From: Phycisphaerales bacterium
GTDB taxonomy: Bacteria > Planctomycetota > Phycisphaerae > UBA1845 > Fen-1342
Reading direction: 5' to 3'
Length of the DNA: 64,000 nucleotides
Assembly: GCA_016710275.1 (NCBI GenBank)
Contig: JADJXS010000001.1
Coordinates: 3,968,001-4,032,000, forward strand
Shown here in pieces: positions 41,634 to 52,015 of the stretch (position 1 is the stretch's first letter; the number at the start of each line of letters is the position of its first letter). The position numbers and the translations under genes are program-made. The notes beneath the pieces are model-generated. The model did not search any database. It saw only the letters and a program-made list of their open reading frames with translations, and was not told the origin of the DNA.

Positions 41634-42398
41634 TCAGGAAGCCTCCGACGCGGCCTTCACCCGTTCGTACTGGCGGATCGGATTCGCGAAGCCGCGCACC
41701 TCGCAAAGCCGGTCGACAATCTCGTTGAACTTCAGGATCTTCTCGCGGTCAATGCGCAGCCGCACGTCGCCGGCGCCCACGTTGTAGTACAGGTCCACCC
41801 AGCCCTTCGGGCTGTAATCCCGCAGCGCGCGCATGGCGTCAAACGGAATCCGCCGCCCGCCGTAGGTCATGCCCGTGTCGTCGATCACGGCGCGGAGCGT
41901 CGCTGCCTTGATGACCCGATAGAGCCAATACAGGCTCAGCACGGCGGTCAGTATCGCGAAGTGAAACTGCCCGTCGATCTTGCTCCGCGGATACTTCCAG
42001 TCGCGCCACTGCATGTCCGCCGCCACCACACCGCCGCGGATCGTCACCAGCGCGCACCCGTAGAGCGACGGGAAGTACTCGACCAGCTCATCCGGCCCGT
42101 TCTGCCGCCGCAGCGCCGGCGGCCCGCCCAGCGCCGCGTGCACCTCCTCCGGCCGCGTCGGCGGAGCCAGGCGCAGCGCCTCGAACATTTCCTTGGAGGG
42201 CTGTTCGTCGAACATCTCCTCCGTCACTTGCGCACCGGGGATGTTCTGCTGCAGCCATTCCGTCCCGGTCTTGCGATTCGCGGCCGGGTACCCCACCTTC
42301 CAGTCATAGATGAAGTACACACAGAACCCGACGCACATCGTCAGCACGATCAGCCAGTAATTGCGATCCCGCGACGCCGGTCCGCTCTCCAGAACCAT
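41634..42398 (-). CDS. Membrane protein with a PH-like C-terminal domain
   Basis: A 254-residue protein of unknown function. One membrane helix is near the N-terminus (YWLIVLTMCVGFCVYFIYDW) and a second, hydrophobic one is at about residue 155 (FAILTAVLSLYWLYRVI). The region between them is hydrophilic and contains the EEVHAALGGPPALRRQNGPD segment. After the second helix a bacterial PH-like domain is suggested by LRAVIDDTGMTYGGRRIPFD and WVDLYYNVGAGDVRLRI. GAGGAG lies eight bases before ATG 42398; longer N-terminal ORF versions are antisense to the divergent gene. Orthologues probably occur in related planctomycetes, but I cannot name the family. Confidence 0.65.
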   Translation of the reverse strand: MVLESGPASRDRNYWLIVLTMCVGFCVYFIYDWKVGYPAANRKTGTEWLQQNIPGAQVTEEMFDEQPSKEMFEALRLAPPTRPEEVHAALGGPPALRRQNGPDELVEYFPSLYGCALVTIRGGVVAADMQWRDWKYPRSKIDGQFHFAILTAVLSLYWLYRVIKAATLRAVIDDTGMTYGGRRIPFDAMRALRDYSPKGWVDLYYNVGAGDVRLRIDREKILKFNEIVDRLCEVRGFANPIRQYERVKAASEAS

Positions 42399-42557
42399 GC
42401 TCCGGACTCCTCGTGCTGCACCGCCCCCGTCCGCCGTTTGCGGCCGCCGGCTCGGTCGGGCCGACATTATGACGCAGGCATTCGCACCTGTCGCGGCCCC
42501 CCGGGGGACGTGCCGCTGTTTCGCGGACACCCGCCTTCGCCGCATAATGACCCCGCG

Positions 42558-44486
42558 ATGGCACTTGAGATCCGATGTCCACACTGCGACGGCATCCTCC
42601 TGGCCGAGGACTGGACCGCCGGCGAGGGCCGCAATTGCCCCCGCTGCGGCCGCGGATTCACCGTCCCGCTGCCCTCCGCCGCCTCCCCCGCCGAGCGCAC
42701 CGCCGCCGCGGTCAAGGGTGTGACCTGCGCCCGCTGCCGGGCCACCCTGGCCCCCGGCACCCGCCAATGCCGCCATTGCCTCAGCGATCCGATCACCGGC
42801 ACGCGCCTCCCGCTGGGCCGCCGACTGCGGCTGCTGTCCGCGAACTTCCTGTTCGGCATCTGCCTGGTCGCGGCTCTGCTCACGTTCGGCGGGCTCCTTG
42901 TCATTCCGTCGCTCTTTCGCACGCCCCCTGAACCGCAGCAGATCAAGCCGATCGCCCCAGTCGCCGACGGCGCCTCGAATTCCCGCACACTGGCCGCGCA
43001 GGTGCTGGCCGCGCGCGACGCCCGGGCGCGCGAGCCGGCGCTCCGCGAGTTGCAGCGCGCCGGCGCCGCCGCACACCCGGCCATCTCGGACGTGCTGGTC
43101 GAAGCGCTGTCCGGCGCTGCGCCCGACCCGCGCCGGCTGCGCGGACTGCTTTCCCTGATCGACACTCTGTCAAACAACGCCGGGGCCGAAGCCCATCCCG
43201 GGCTGACCGCCGCGGCCCGCCATCCCGCCCTGCGTGACGCGGCGCTGCGCGGCCTGCTGCGCAGCGGCGACCCTGCCGCCGTCGCGCCGGCGGTGGCGCA
43301 ATGGATGGCTCACGTGAAACAGGCGTTGATCGCCGAGCGAGGATCGGAGCTGATTGGCGACGAAATCGCACAATCGGCGGCAGCCGATGCGCGACGGCGC
43401 TCAAACGAGTGGTTTTCCGCGCTTCGAGCGCAATCTGAGGCGACCCTGGCTGAAGCGCTGAAGCAATACTGGACCACGCTCGACTGGCCCGGGCAATCGG
43501 CGACGGAGGGCGTCGGGCGGGCGATTTTCGATCTGGCGCGACCGCCCGCGCCGATCGGCGCCACGGCCGCCGATGTCGTCAGCGGCGTTCGGGCGGCGCG
43601 ACGCGCGCTGGAGAGCGCAGCGGGCGCGCCCGCATCGACCGACGTGCGCGCCGCGGTCCTGCTGATCCTGGGGCAGAACGTGCCGCAGTATCGCTCGCTG
43701 CACGAGCGCCTGCTGACCGACCTGCTGCCCGGATTGCGCGATCGCGATCCGCTCGTCAGACGGCGCGTGGTGTGGACCATCGCGCGCGTCGGCGGGCCGG
43801 TGCTCGGTTCGGCGGCACGCGCTCCACACCCGCAGATGGTCGACGACGAAGCCGTGCGGGCGACGACCGATTGGGCCGTCGGGCTGGGGCTGCTCTCACA
43901 AATCGGGGATTCGGCCGGCACTCCGGCAACGACTCTCCCTGACCCCCCAACGGGCCCGACGGCGACACTGGTGCGTCGCGTCGTGACGCCGCGCCGACAG
44001 CTTGAGCACGCCCTGCTGGCGGATCTGATCGGCGAGCCGGACGCGGCCGTGACTGCGATTCGCCGCTGGCGCTCCGAACGGATCGGCTATTCGCCCCGCG
44101 CCGCCGCCCTGCTGGACGCTGCTCGATCGGACACTCCGCCCGCTGCGCGGCTGGCGGCGATGCTGCTCGCGGTTGAGGACGGCTCGCCAGCGGCGGAGGC
44201 GGCGCTGGAGACCTGGGCCGCGGCCGGAACAGGGGATCGGCTGCTGCGATTCGCGGCACAGTCCGCGCTGGCGGCGCTGCGCGTGCGGCGCGGAGACTCG
44301 CCGCGCAACTGGCCGCCAACTGCCGACCTGCGAATCGACGACCTGCGCGAAGGCGCGACGCTGGAGCTGCTGGGTGGAATCCTGGCGGTCGGCGGAGCGC
44401 CGCTGCGGGCGCGGCTGGCCGACGGCCCGCTGGATGAGCCTGTGCGAGCACGGTTGATCGAAGCCCTGGATCGCGGCCTGCGCTAG
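42558..44486 (+). CDS. Zinc-ribbon membrane protein with HEAT-like repeats
   Basis: A 642-residue protein. Residues 5-33 form a zinc ribbon (IRCPHCDGILL and NCPRCGRGF) and residues 55-75 a second (CARCRATLAPGTRQCRHCL). One membrane helix follows (FLFGICLVAALLTFGGLLV). The remaining 520 residues are alpha-helical with HEAT-like repeats, for example HPAISDVLVEALSGAA, LRDAALRGLLRSGDPAAV and DRDPLVRRRVVWTIARVGGP. The layout suggests a scaffold anchored in the membrane, but no function is known. It is divergent from the PH-like membrane gene across 159 bases. The rsmD gene follows after 55 bases. Confidence 0.7.
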   Translation: MALEIRCPHCDGILLAEDWTAGEGRNCPRCGRGFTVPLPSAASPAERTAAAVKGVTCARCRATLAPGTRQCRHCLSDPITGTRLPLGRRLRLLSANFLFGICLVAALLTFGGLLVIPSLFRTPPEPQQIKPIAPVADGASNSRTLAAQVLAARDARAREPALRELQRAGAAAHPAISDVLVEALSGAAPDPRRLRGLLSLIDTLSNNAGAEAHPGLTAAARHPALRDAALRGLLRSGDPAAVAPAVAQWMAHVKQALIAERGSELIGDEIAQSAAADARRRSNEWFSALRAQSEATLAEALKQYWTTLDWPGQSATEGVGRAIFDLARPPAPIGATAADVVSGVRAARRALESAAGAPASTDVRAAVLLILGQNVPQYRSLHERLLTDLLPGLRDRDPLVRRRVVWTIARVGGPVLGSAARAPHPQMVDDEAVRATTDWAVGLGLLSQIGDSAGTPATTLPDPPTGPTATLVRRVVTPRRQLEHALLADLIGEPDAAVTAIRRWRSERIGYSPRAAALLDAARSDTPPAARLAAMLLAVEDGSPAAEAALETWAAAGTGDRLLRFAAQSALAALRVRRGDSPRNWPPTADLRIDDLREGATLELLGGILAVGGAPLRARLADGPLDEPVRARLIEALDRGLR

Positions 44487-44541
44487 ACACTTGCGGCGCA
44501 TCGGCTGCTCACGCCATCATGCCGCCGGACGGAGGGCGAGG

Positions 44542-45186
44542 ATGCTGCGGGTGATTGCCGGGGAATTTCGGGGGATGCGGCTCGCCGCGCCCGAGCAGGG
44601 GCAGACGCGCCCGATGACCGACCGCGTGAAGGAGACGCTGTTCAACATCCTCGGCGCGCGGTACGCGATTCCCGGCGGGCTGCCGGAATTCGACGTGATG
44701 GACGTGTTCGCCGGAACGGGTGCGTTGGGGATTGAGGCACTCTCGCGCGGGGCGCGCGGCTGCGTGTTCATCGAGCGCGACCGGCGCGTGCTGCCGACGC
44801 TGCGCTCCAATGTCGGGCGGATCGCCAATCGCGCGCGGGTGCTGATCCGCAGCGACAATGCCTGGACCATGCGCTATGAAACGGCCGGAATTCCCCCGAT
44901 TCGCGGCCCCGCTCCGGCAACCGGCGGCGATCCGCCGGCCGAGCCGCTGGGGGCGGCGGGCTTCGGCCTGATCTTCATGGATCCGCCCTATGCCGACACG
45001 CGCGACGAATTGCGGATCGTGGACATGATGGACCGCGCTGCGGCGGCGCTGACGCCGGAGGGCGTGATCATCTTCCGCTTTCCGGGCAAGACGGACCTGT
45101 GGGATCTGCGGTACGCGGCGCTGGAGTGCGTGGACCGGCGGGATTTCTCGAACATGCGAATCGCGCTGCTGGCACGGCGCGGTTAG
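44542..45186 (+). CDS. rsmD: 16S rRNA (guanine-966-N2)-methyltransferase
   Basis: RsmD methylates G966 of 16S rRNA. The N-terminus LRVIAGEFRGMRLAAPEQG and RPMTDRVKETLFNIL are family signatures. The SAM site is VMDVFAGTGALGIEALSRGA, and the catalytic DPPY is at residues 147-150 in GLIFMDPPYADTRDELR. The length is 214 residues, somewhat longer than the usual 180-190 because of a Pro/Ala-rich loop before the DPPY (about 117-140). GGAGGGCGAGG immediately precedes ATG 44542. The last four bases overlap the stop end of the convergent GH57 gene. Confidence 0.93.
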   Translation: MLRVIAGEFRGMRLAAPEQGQTRPMTDRVKETLFNILGARYAIPGGLPEFDVMDVFAGTGALGIEALSRGARGCVFIERDRRVLPTLRSNVGRIANRARVLIRSDNAWTMRYETAGIPPIRGPAPATGGDPPAEPLGAAGFGLIFMDPPYADTRDELRIVDMMDRAAAALTPEGVIIFRFPGKTDLWDLRYAALECVDRRDFSNMRIALLARRG

Positions 45187-46403
45187 CGGGTGCGGGCCTT
45201 GCCGCCTTTGCGGGCGGGGCGCGCCGCGGGCTGCGGCAGGCGGGTGCGCAGATTGTCGAGCACGTTCATGTAGTTGATGTAGGAGTCGTAGGGGGAATCG
45301 TAGGGGTTGAAGTACTGGTGCACCGCGCCGTCGGCGAAGGACTTGGTGCACATGTAATAGAAATGGTCGCTGGTCTGCAATCGCCGCCAGTCGGCCAACA
45401 GCGCTTCATCCCCCGAAGCGCGCACCAGCGCCTCCATCCGGTAGACCTCGTGCAGCGCGTTGGATTGCATCGCGTTGCCGAGCCAGGCCGACAGATCCCG
45501 CTCCGAGTCGGCCCAGGAAATCATGAACGGCACGTCATACTCGCCGTGCGAGGGGTACCGCGCCGCGACCTCGCTGGGGGTGAGAAAATCGTCACCGGGA
45601 TAGCGGAAAAGCTCGTGCGGCAGCCAGCGCAGAAACTCGAAGATGCCCGTCTCGGCACGCTGGTGCTCGCCGAAGGTCTCGTAGTCCATGAACAGGTTGA
45701 TCACGTCGCCGGAGCCGTTCACGTTGTGCAGCCACAGCGCGAACTTGTCCGCCATCAACGGCCAGTCGTGCCAGTCGCGATTGGAAAAGCGAAACGCGAT
45801 GTCGTCGCTGCGCCGGTAGTCCTTGAGCAGCAGCTTCATCTGCGCCAGGCCGGGCGGGTGATACAGATACGTGGGCGTGCGCACGCCGAGCGTGTGATCC
45901 GCTCCCTCGCACAGCACGGCCGAGAAGCCCAGTTGCTGCGCGACACGGGCCACGTCGTTGTTGTAGATCAACTCGGTGTTGCGAAAGACGCGCGGCCGCA
46001 CGCCGAACAGGGCCTCGATGCGGGCGCGGTGCAGCGCCACCTGCTCCTGGAACTCCTCCTGAGAGTAGAGGAACGCCAGCGAGTGATAGTGCGTCTCGCT
46101 CAGAAACTCGACCGCCCCGGTCGCCGCGAGCTGCTGAAACGACTCGATCACCTCCGGGATCCAGCGCTGCAACTGCTCGATCACCGTGCCGCTGAGCGAG
46201 TAGGCGACGCGGAAGCGCCCGTCGTACTTCCGAACGAGGTCGAGAATGACCCGATTAGCGGGCAGGTAGCAGCGCTCCGCAACGCGGGCGATGATCGCGC
46301 CGTTGGCGGCGTCATCGAAATAATCCGGCCGGGTGTCAAAGACGCTGTAGCGCCGCAGGCGGTAGGGCTGGTGAATCTGGAAATAAAAACAGACCGATGC
46401 CAT
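45183..46403 (-). CDS. Glycoside hydrolase family 57 protein (alpha-amylase/glucanotransferase-like)
   Basis: A 406-residue enzyme with the five GH57 motifs: HQPYR at 11-15, AVEFLSETHYHSLA at 97-110, VFRNTELIYNND with the putative nucleophile E144, and MDYETFGEHQ with the putative acid/base D240. GH57 enzymes act on alpha-glucans such as glycogen or starch as amylases, glucanotransferases or branching enzymes; which one cannot be read here. The C-terminus is basic (ARKGGKARTR). ATG 46403 begins at the conserved first strand; upstream ORF sequence is not conserved. It is divergent from the sigma-54 activator gene across 175 bases. Confidence 0.88.
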   Translation of the reverse strand: MASVCFYFQIHQPYRLRRYSVFDTRPDYFDDAANGAIIARVAERCYLPANRVILDLVRKYDGRFRVAYSLSGTVIEQLQRWIPEVIESFQQLAATGAVEFLSETHYHSLAFLYSQEEFQEQVALHRARIEALFGVRPRVFRNTELIYNNDVARVAQQLGFSAVLCEGADHTLGVRTPTYLYHPPGLAQMKLLLKDYRRSDDIAFRFSNRDWHDWPLMADKFALWLHNVNGSGDVINLFMDYETFGEHQRAETGIFEFLRWLPHELFRYPGDDFLTPSEVAARYPSHGEYDVPFMISWADSERDLSAWLGNAMQSNALHEVYRMEALVRASGDEALLADWRRLQTSDHFYYMCTKSFADGAVHQYFNPYDSPYDSYINYMNVLDNLRTRLPQPAARPARKGGKARTR

Positions 46404-46547
46404 CGATGCCCTGCCAAGCGCACTGGGACCGCAAGCGGCGCAAGCCGACAACAACGCCGATCGCGGCCGGATTTCGCGTGCCCGGAAAGATACCCGATCC
46501 GTCGCGCAACGGCGCGGCGCCTGCCGCCGGCGCCGCTCTCTGCGCGG

Positions 46548-46553
46548 TATACT
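46548..46553 (+). promoter_or_regulatory. Possible -10 box of the sigma-54 activator gene
   Basis: TATACT in the context GCGGTATACTCGACC, 25 bases before ATG 46579. No -35 consensus at the usual distance. Confidence 0.3.
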
Positions 46554-46578
46554 CGACCGCCCAATCGGGCAGGGACGC

Positions 46579-47928
46579 ATGGCGCAGACCGGATTCGTGC
46601 TGATACTCACCGGTGACGAAGACCAGGGCGCGCGGCTCCGCGACGAGCTGCGTCAGCGCGGACACTCCGGCGTCGTCATGACTTCCCTGGCCGATGCGCA
46701 GGACTCGATCCGCGCCCGCGCTCCCGACGTCGTGCTGGTTCAGAGCGGCGCCGGCCACGCCGACGCCCCCCCCGCGCTGGCCGAGCTTCTGGACGGAGCC
46801 GCGCGCGACGCCACGCTGCTGATCGACGGGCCGGCCGGCGAGCTGCCCGCGGTCCGCCACATCCGCATCCAGCGGCTCGACCCGGACGCCTCGCTGAGCA
46901 CCCGCGCCGCCGCCGTGGCCGCCGCTGCGGGCAAGGCCGTCGCGCGGCGGGAGGACCGCCTGCTGCGAACGCAGATCGAGGAGCACCGGCAGGAGAGCTT
47001 CCTGGGGATCGTCGGCTCATCCCCGGCGATGCAGAAGATCATCGAGCGCATCCGCAAGGCCGCCCGCACCAAGATGACGGTGCTGATCCACGGCGAGACC
47101 GGCACCGGCAAGGACCTGATTGCCCAGGCGATTCACGCCCACTCCGATCGCGCCCGGCGGCCCTTCAAGGTCGTGAACTGCGCCGGACTGAATGAGAACC
47201 TGCTGGAGAGCGAGCTGTTCGGGCACGTCAAGGGGGCGTTTACCGGGGCCGTGTCCGACCGCAAGGGGTACTTTCTGGCGGCCGACGGCGGCACCCTCTT
47301 CCTCGATGAGATCGGCGACATGCCGATCTCGATGCAGGCCAAGCTGCTGCGGGCGCTGGAGCGTCGCGAGATCACGCCGGTCGGTTCCACCGACGTGCGG
47401 CGCGTGGACGTGCGGCTGGTGGCCGCGACGCATCGCAACCTGAGCAAGCTGGTCGAAGAGGGCGGTTTTCGCGAAGACCTGTTCTACCGCCTCAACACCT
47501 TCGTGATCGAGGTGCCCCCGCTGCGCGAGCGGCCCGCGGACATCCCGCTGCTGGTGGATCACCTGCTGCTGCGGGCCAATGAGGAGCACGGCACGCACGC
47601 CCCCGGAGTGTCCAGCGAGGCGATGCACGCGCTGTGCAAGTACTACTGGCCCGGAAACGTCCGCGAACTGAAGAACATCGTGGAGCGCACCGCCGTCGAG
47701 GTGTCCGACCGGCAGATCGAGCTGGAAGACCTGCCGGAGGAAGTCCGCGGTTCGCGCGAACTGGCGCCCGCCGGCCACGGACTGGCCGGCATGACCATGG
47801 CCCAGATCGAGCGCCGCGCGATCGAACTGGCGCTGCGCGCCACGAACGGCAACCGCGAGCAGGCCGCCAAGATGCTGGGCATCGGCGTGCGGACGCTGTA
47901 TCGGAAGATCAAGGAATACGGGCTGTAG
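46579..47928 (+). CDS. Sigma-54-dependent transcriptional activator with degenerate receiver
   Basis: A 449-residue NtrC-type activator. Residues 1-120 have a receiver-like pattern (FVLILTGDEDQGARLRDEL), but the phospho-acceptor position at the end of the third strand reads DVVLVQSGAGH, without aspartate. The AAA+ domain is complete: GETGTGKDLIAQAIH (Walker A), LFGHVKGAFTGAVSD with the sigma-54 contact GAFTGA, GGTLFLDEIGDMP (Walker B) and the arginine finger region REDLFYRLNTF. The C-terminal Fis-type HTH is NREQAAKMLGIGVRTLYRKI. Control is therefore probably not by a standard sensor kinase. No histidine kinase is nearby. Confidence 0.92.
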   Translation: MAQTGFVLILTGDEDQGARLRDELRQRGHSGVVMTSLADAQDSIRARAPDVVLVQSGAGHADAPPALAELLDGAARDATLLIDGPAGELPAVRHIRIQRLDPDASLSTRAAAVAAAAGKAVARREDRLLRTQIEEHRQESFLGIVGSSPAMQKIIERIRKAARTKMTVLIHGETGTGKDLIAQAIHAHSDRARRPFKVVNCAGLNENLLESELFGHVKGAFTGAVSDRKGYFLAADGGTLFLDEIGDMPISMQAKLLRALERREITPVGSTDVRRVDVRLVAATHRNLSKLVEEGGFREDLFYRLNTFVIEVPPLRERPADIPLLVDHLLLRANEEHGTHAPGVSSEAMHALCKYYWPGNVRELKNIVERTAVEVSDRQIELEDLPEEVRGSRELAPAGHGLAGMTMAQIERRAIELALRATNGNREQAAKMLGIGVRTLYRKIKEYGL

Positions 47929-47943
47929 ACCGCCGAGCGCCCC

Positions 47944-49932
<1,989 letters not shown>

Positions 49933-49959
49933 GCGCGGATTCCGTCGGACGCGGTGTCG

Positions 49960-50577
49960 CTAACGTCGGGCCGCCGCGAACAGCTCCCCGGCGCGATTCC
50001 AGTTCACGACGCTCCACCAGGCCGCGACGTAATCCGGCCGCCGGTTCTGGTAGTTCAGGTAGTAGGCATGCTCCCAGACGTCCAGCCCCAGGATCGGCGT
50101 GTGCCCCTGCATCAGCGGCGAGTCCTGGTTGGCGGTTGATTGCACGGCCAGCTTTCCGCCGCCGTCGATCACCAGCCACGCCCAGCCGCTGCCGAAGCGC
50201 GACGCGGCGGCGGCCGCGAACTGCTCCTTGAACTTGCCGACGTCGCCGAAGGCCGAGTTGATCGCATCGAGCAGCGCGCCCTTCGGCTCACCGCCCTTGC
50301 CGGCCGGCGCCATCAACTCCCAGAAGAGCGAGTGATTCGCGTGACCGCCGGCGTTGTTGATCAGCGCCTGCCGGACGCTGTCGGGCGCGGAGGTGATGCG
50401 CCGCAGCAGGTCCTCCACCGAGAGCTTCGCGAGGTCCGGATGCGCTTCCAGCGCCTTGTTGGCGTTGTTGATGTACGCCTGGTGGTGCTTGCCGTGGTGG
50501 ATTTCCATGGTGCGCGCGTCGATGTGCGGCGCGAGGGCGTCGAAGGCGTAGGGCAGGGCGGGCAGCGTGTATGCCAT
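49960..50577 (-). CDS. sodA: Superoxide dismutase, Fe/Mn family (Mn-type pattern)
   Basis: A 205-residue cytoplasmic superoxide dismutase. The four metal ligands are H27 (EIHHGKHHQAYI), H82 (GGHANHSLFW), D166 and H170 (LDVWEHAYYLNYQNRRPDY). The GGHANHSLFW segment and the later NQDSPL with its glutamine follow the manganese-type pattern rather than the iron type, so Mn use is inferred; a cambialistic enzyme is possible. There is no signal peptide. It lies 27 bases upstream of the acetoacetyl-CoA synthetase gene and may be co-transcribed with it. Confidence 0.94.
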   Translation of the reverse strand: MAYTLPALPYAFDALAPHIDARTMEIHHGKHHQAYINNANKALEAHPDLAKLSVEDLLRRITSAPDSVRQALINNAGGHANHSLFWELMAPAGKGGEPKGALLDAINSAFGDVGKFKEQFAAAAASRFGSGWAWLVIDGGGKLAVQSTANQDSPLMQGHTPILGLDVWEHAYYLNYQNRRPDYVAAWWSVVNWNRAGELFAAARR

Positions 50578-50709
50578 GAGACAGGCTCCTGAAGACGAGA
50601 ATCGGCAGGTCGAAACGGCCGCGGGAGCGCAGCACCCGGAATCCGGGGCTGCCCGCCGGCGGCCGAACGCCCGATTATTGAAACCCCCGCCCCCAGCGTC
50701 AATCCCGGC

Positions 50710-51942
50710 TCATCCGCCCTCGCGCGGCGCTGCACGCGGACCCAGCGTCACCCGCCCCGCGATCCAGTCCACGCGCAGCACACCGCGCTCGAACTCCCGC
50801 GTCATCTCTTGCCCCTCCACCCGGTAGCGCCCCCGCGCTGCGCCCAGCCGCGCCGGCCACTCCATCCACTCCGCCGGCGTCGGCTGATACAGCGTCTGCG
50901 CCGCGAACAGCGCATCCCCCGCCTCACGGATCAGCATCGCGCCGGCCGCGACCAGTTGCTGCTCCTCCAGCTTTTGCGCCAGCGTGTGATTCGCGGGGGT
51001 GATCGGAATCAGGCAGACGAGCTTCCCCGCGTCCAGTGCCGCGCGATACGCGCTCATCTCCCGTTCCAGCAGCGCCGCATCGCGCCGCAGGTTCGGATGA
51101 AAGGGCATTTCGAAGAGGATTCCGTCGCAGTGCTTCGTCACCCGCGCCCAGGTCTCCTCCGGGCGCGTGGCCGCATTCAGAACTACCGGCAGCGCTGCGC
51201 GCCGCGCCTGGTCATAGATCTCCGCCAACAGGGCGAAATTGGCGTCGCTCCATTCTTCGCGGGTGGTGCCGTCCGGGTTTCCGCCGAATTCGAAGATGAA
51301 GTTGTCCAGCGCGAGGAAATTTTCCCGCCGCGCGCCGCTGACCAGCAGCCCCGCCAGCCGCCGGCGCACATCCTCACGGCGGATGTCGATGTAGCGGCGG
51401 CCCGGCTCCTGCGCCGACCACGATGCGTTCATCAGCATCCCCTCCAGCGCCTCGGCCGGCACGCTCTCCGGCGGGTGATAGAGCGGCCGCGGGCGAATCG
51501 TGCAGCAGGAGAAATAGCGGCCGATCCGCGCGCCGGGGTTGCGCTGACGAATGAAGCGCAGCAGCCGGTCCAGCCCCGCCGCGCCGCCCTCTTCGGCAGA
51601 GGCCTGCGCCGCCCAGATGATCGGCGGCGCGAGAATTGCGTCGGTGCGCGGCCCTGACCATTTCAACGGCCCCGGCGTCGCCCCGGCGGAGAAGTGCAGC
51701 CAGCGATCCGAGCTTGGCCACGCCACCCGCGCTGCGGGCAAAGTCGCGGGCGTGGGCTTTTCTTCCGACGGATTCTGCGATGCTTCCGCAGGAGCAGCCG
51801 AGATTGGCTCAGCCGCCGGCTGCGCACCCGTCATCAGCAGCGCAGTCGAAGCCGCCAGCAGCGCCACCGCCACGCACAACGTGACGAGGTGGCCGCGCGA
51901 GAAGCGCTCCGCAGGCACGGCGTCGGTCCAGTGTCGGGTCAT
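50710..51942 (-). CDS. Exported putative TIM-barrel glycosidase
   Basis: A 410-residue protein with an N-terminal membrane anchor (LVTLCVAVALLAASTALLM) and a Pro/Ala/Glu linker. The body looks like a GH114/putative glycoside hydrolase barrel: ILAPPIIWAAQ, RRYIDIRREDVRRRLAGLL, FLALDNFIFEFGGNPDG, LAEIYDQARRAALPVVLNAA and HCDGILFEMPFHPN. The Asp in ALDN and the Glu in LFEM are candidate active-site residues at strand ends. No family assignment is certain. It lies downstream of a polysaccharide polymerase-like gene on the same strand, so a role in processing a surface polysaccharide is possible. Confidence 0.6.
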   Translation of the reverse strand: MTRHWTDAVPAERFSRGHLVTLCVAVALLAASTALLMTGAQPAAEPISAAPAEASQNPSEEKPTPATLPAARVAWPSSDRWLHFSAGATPGPLKWSGPRTDAILAPPIIWAAQASAEEGGAAGLDRLLRFIRQRNPGARIGRYFSCCTIRPRPLYHPPESVPAEALEGMLMNASWSAQEPGRRYIDIRREDVRRRLAGLLVSGARRENFLALDNFIFEFGGNPDGTTREEWSDANFALLAEIYDQARRAALPVVLNAATRPEETWARVTKHCDGILFEMPFHPNLRRDAALLEREMSAYRAALDAGKLVCLIPITPANHTLAQKLEEQQLVAAGAMLIREAGDALFAAQTLYQPTPAEWMEWPARLGAARGRYRVEGQEMTREFERGVLRVDWIAGRVTLGPRAAPREGG

Positions 51943-52015
51943 GCACAGGCTCCGCCCCCGGATCGGCCGCTCGCGTCAGCCAGCGCGCTCCGCGATCGGG
52001 CGGCGCGCGGGGTCT

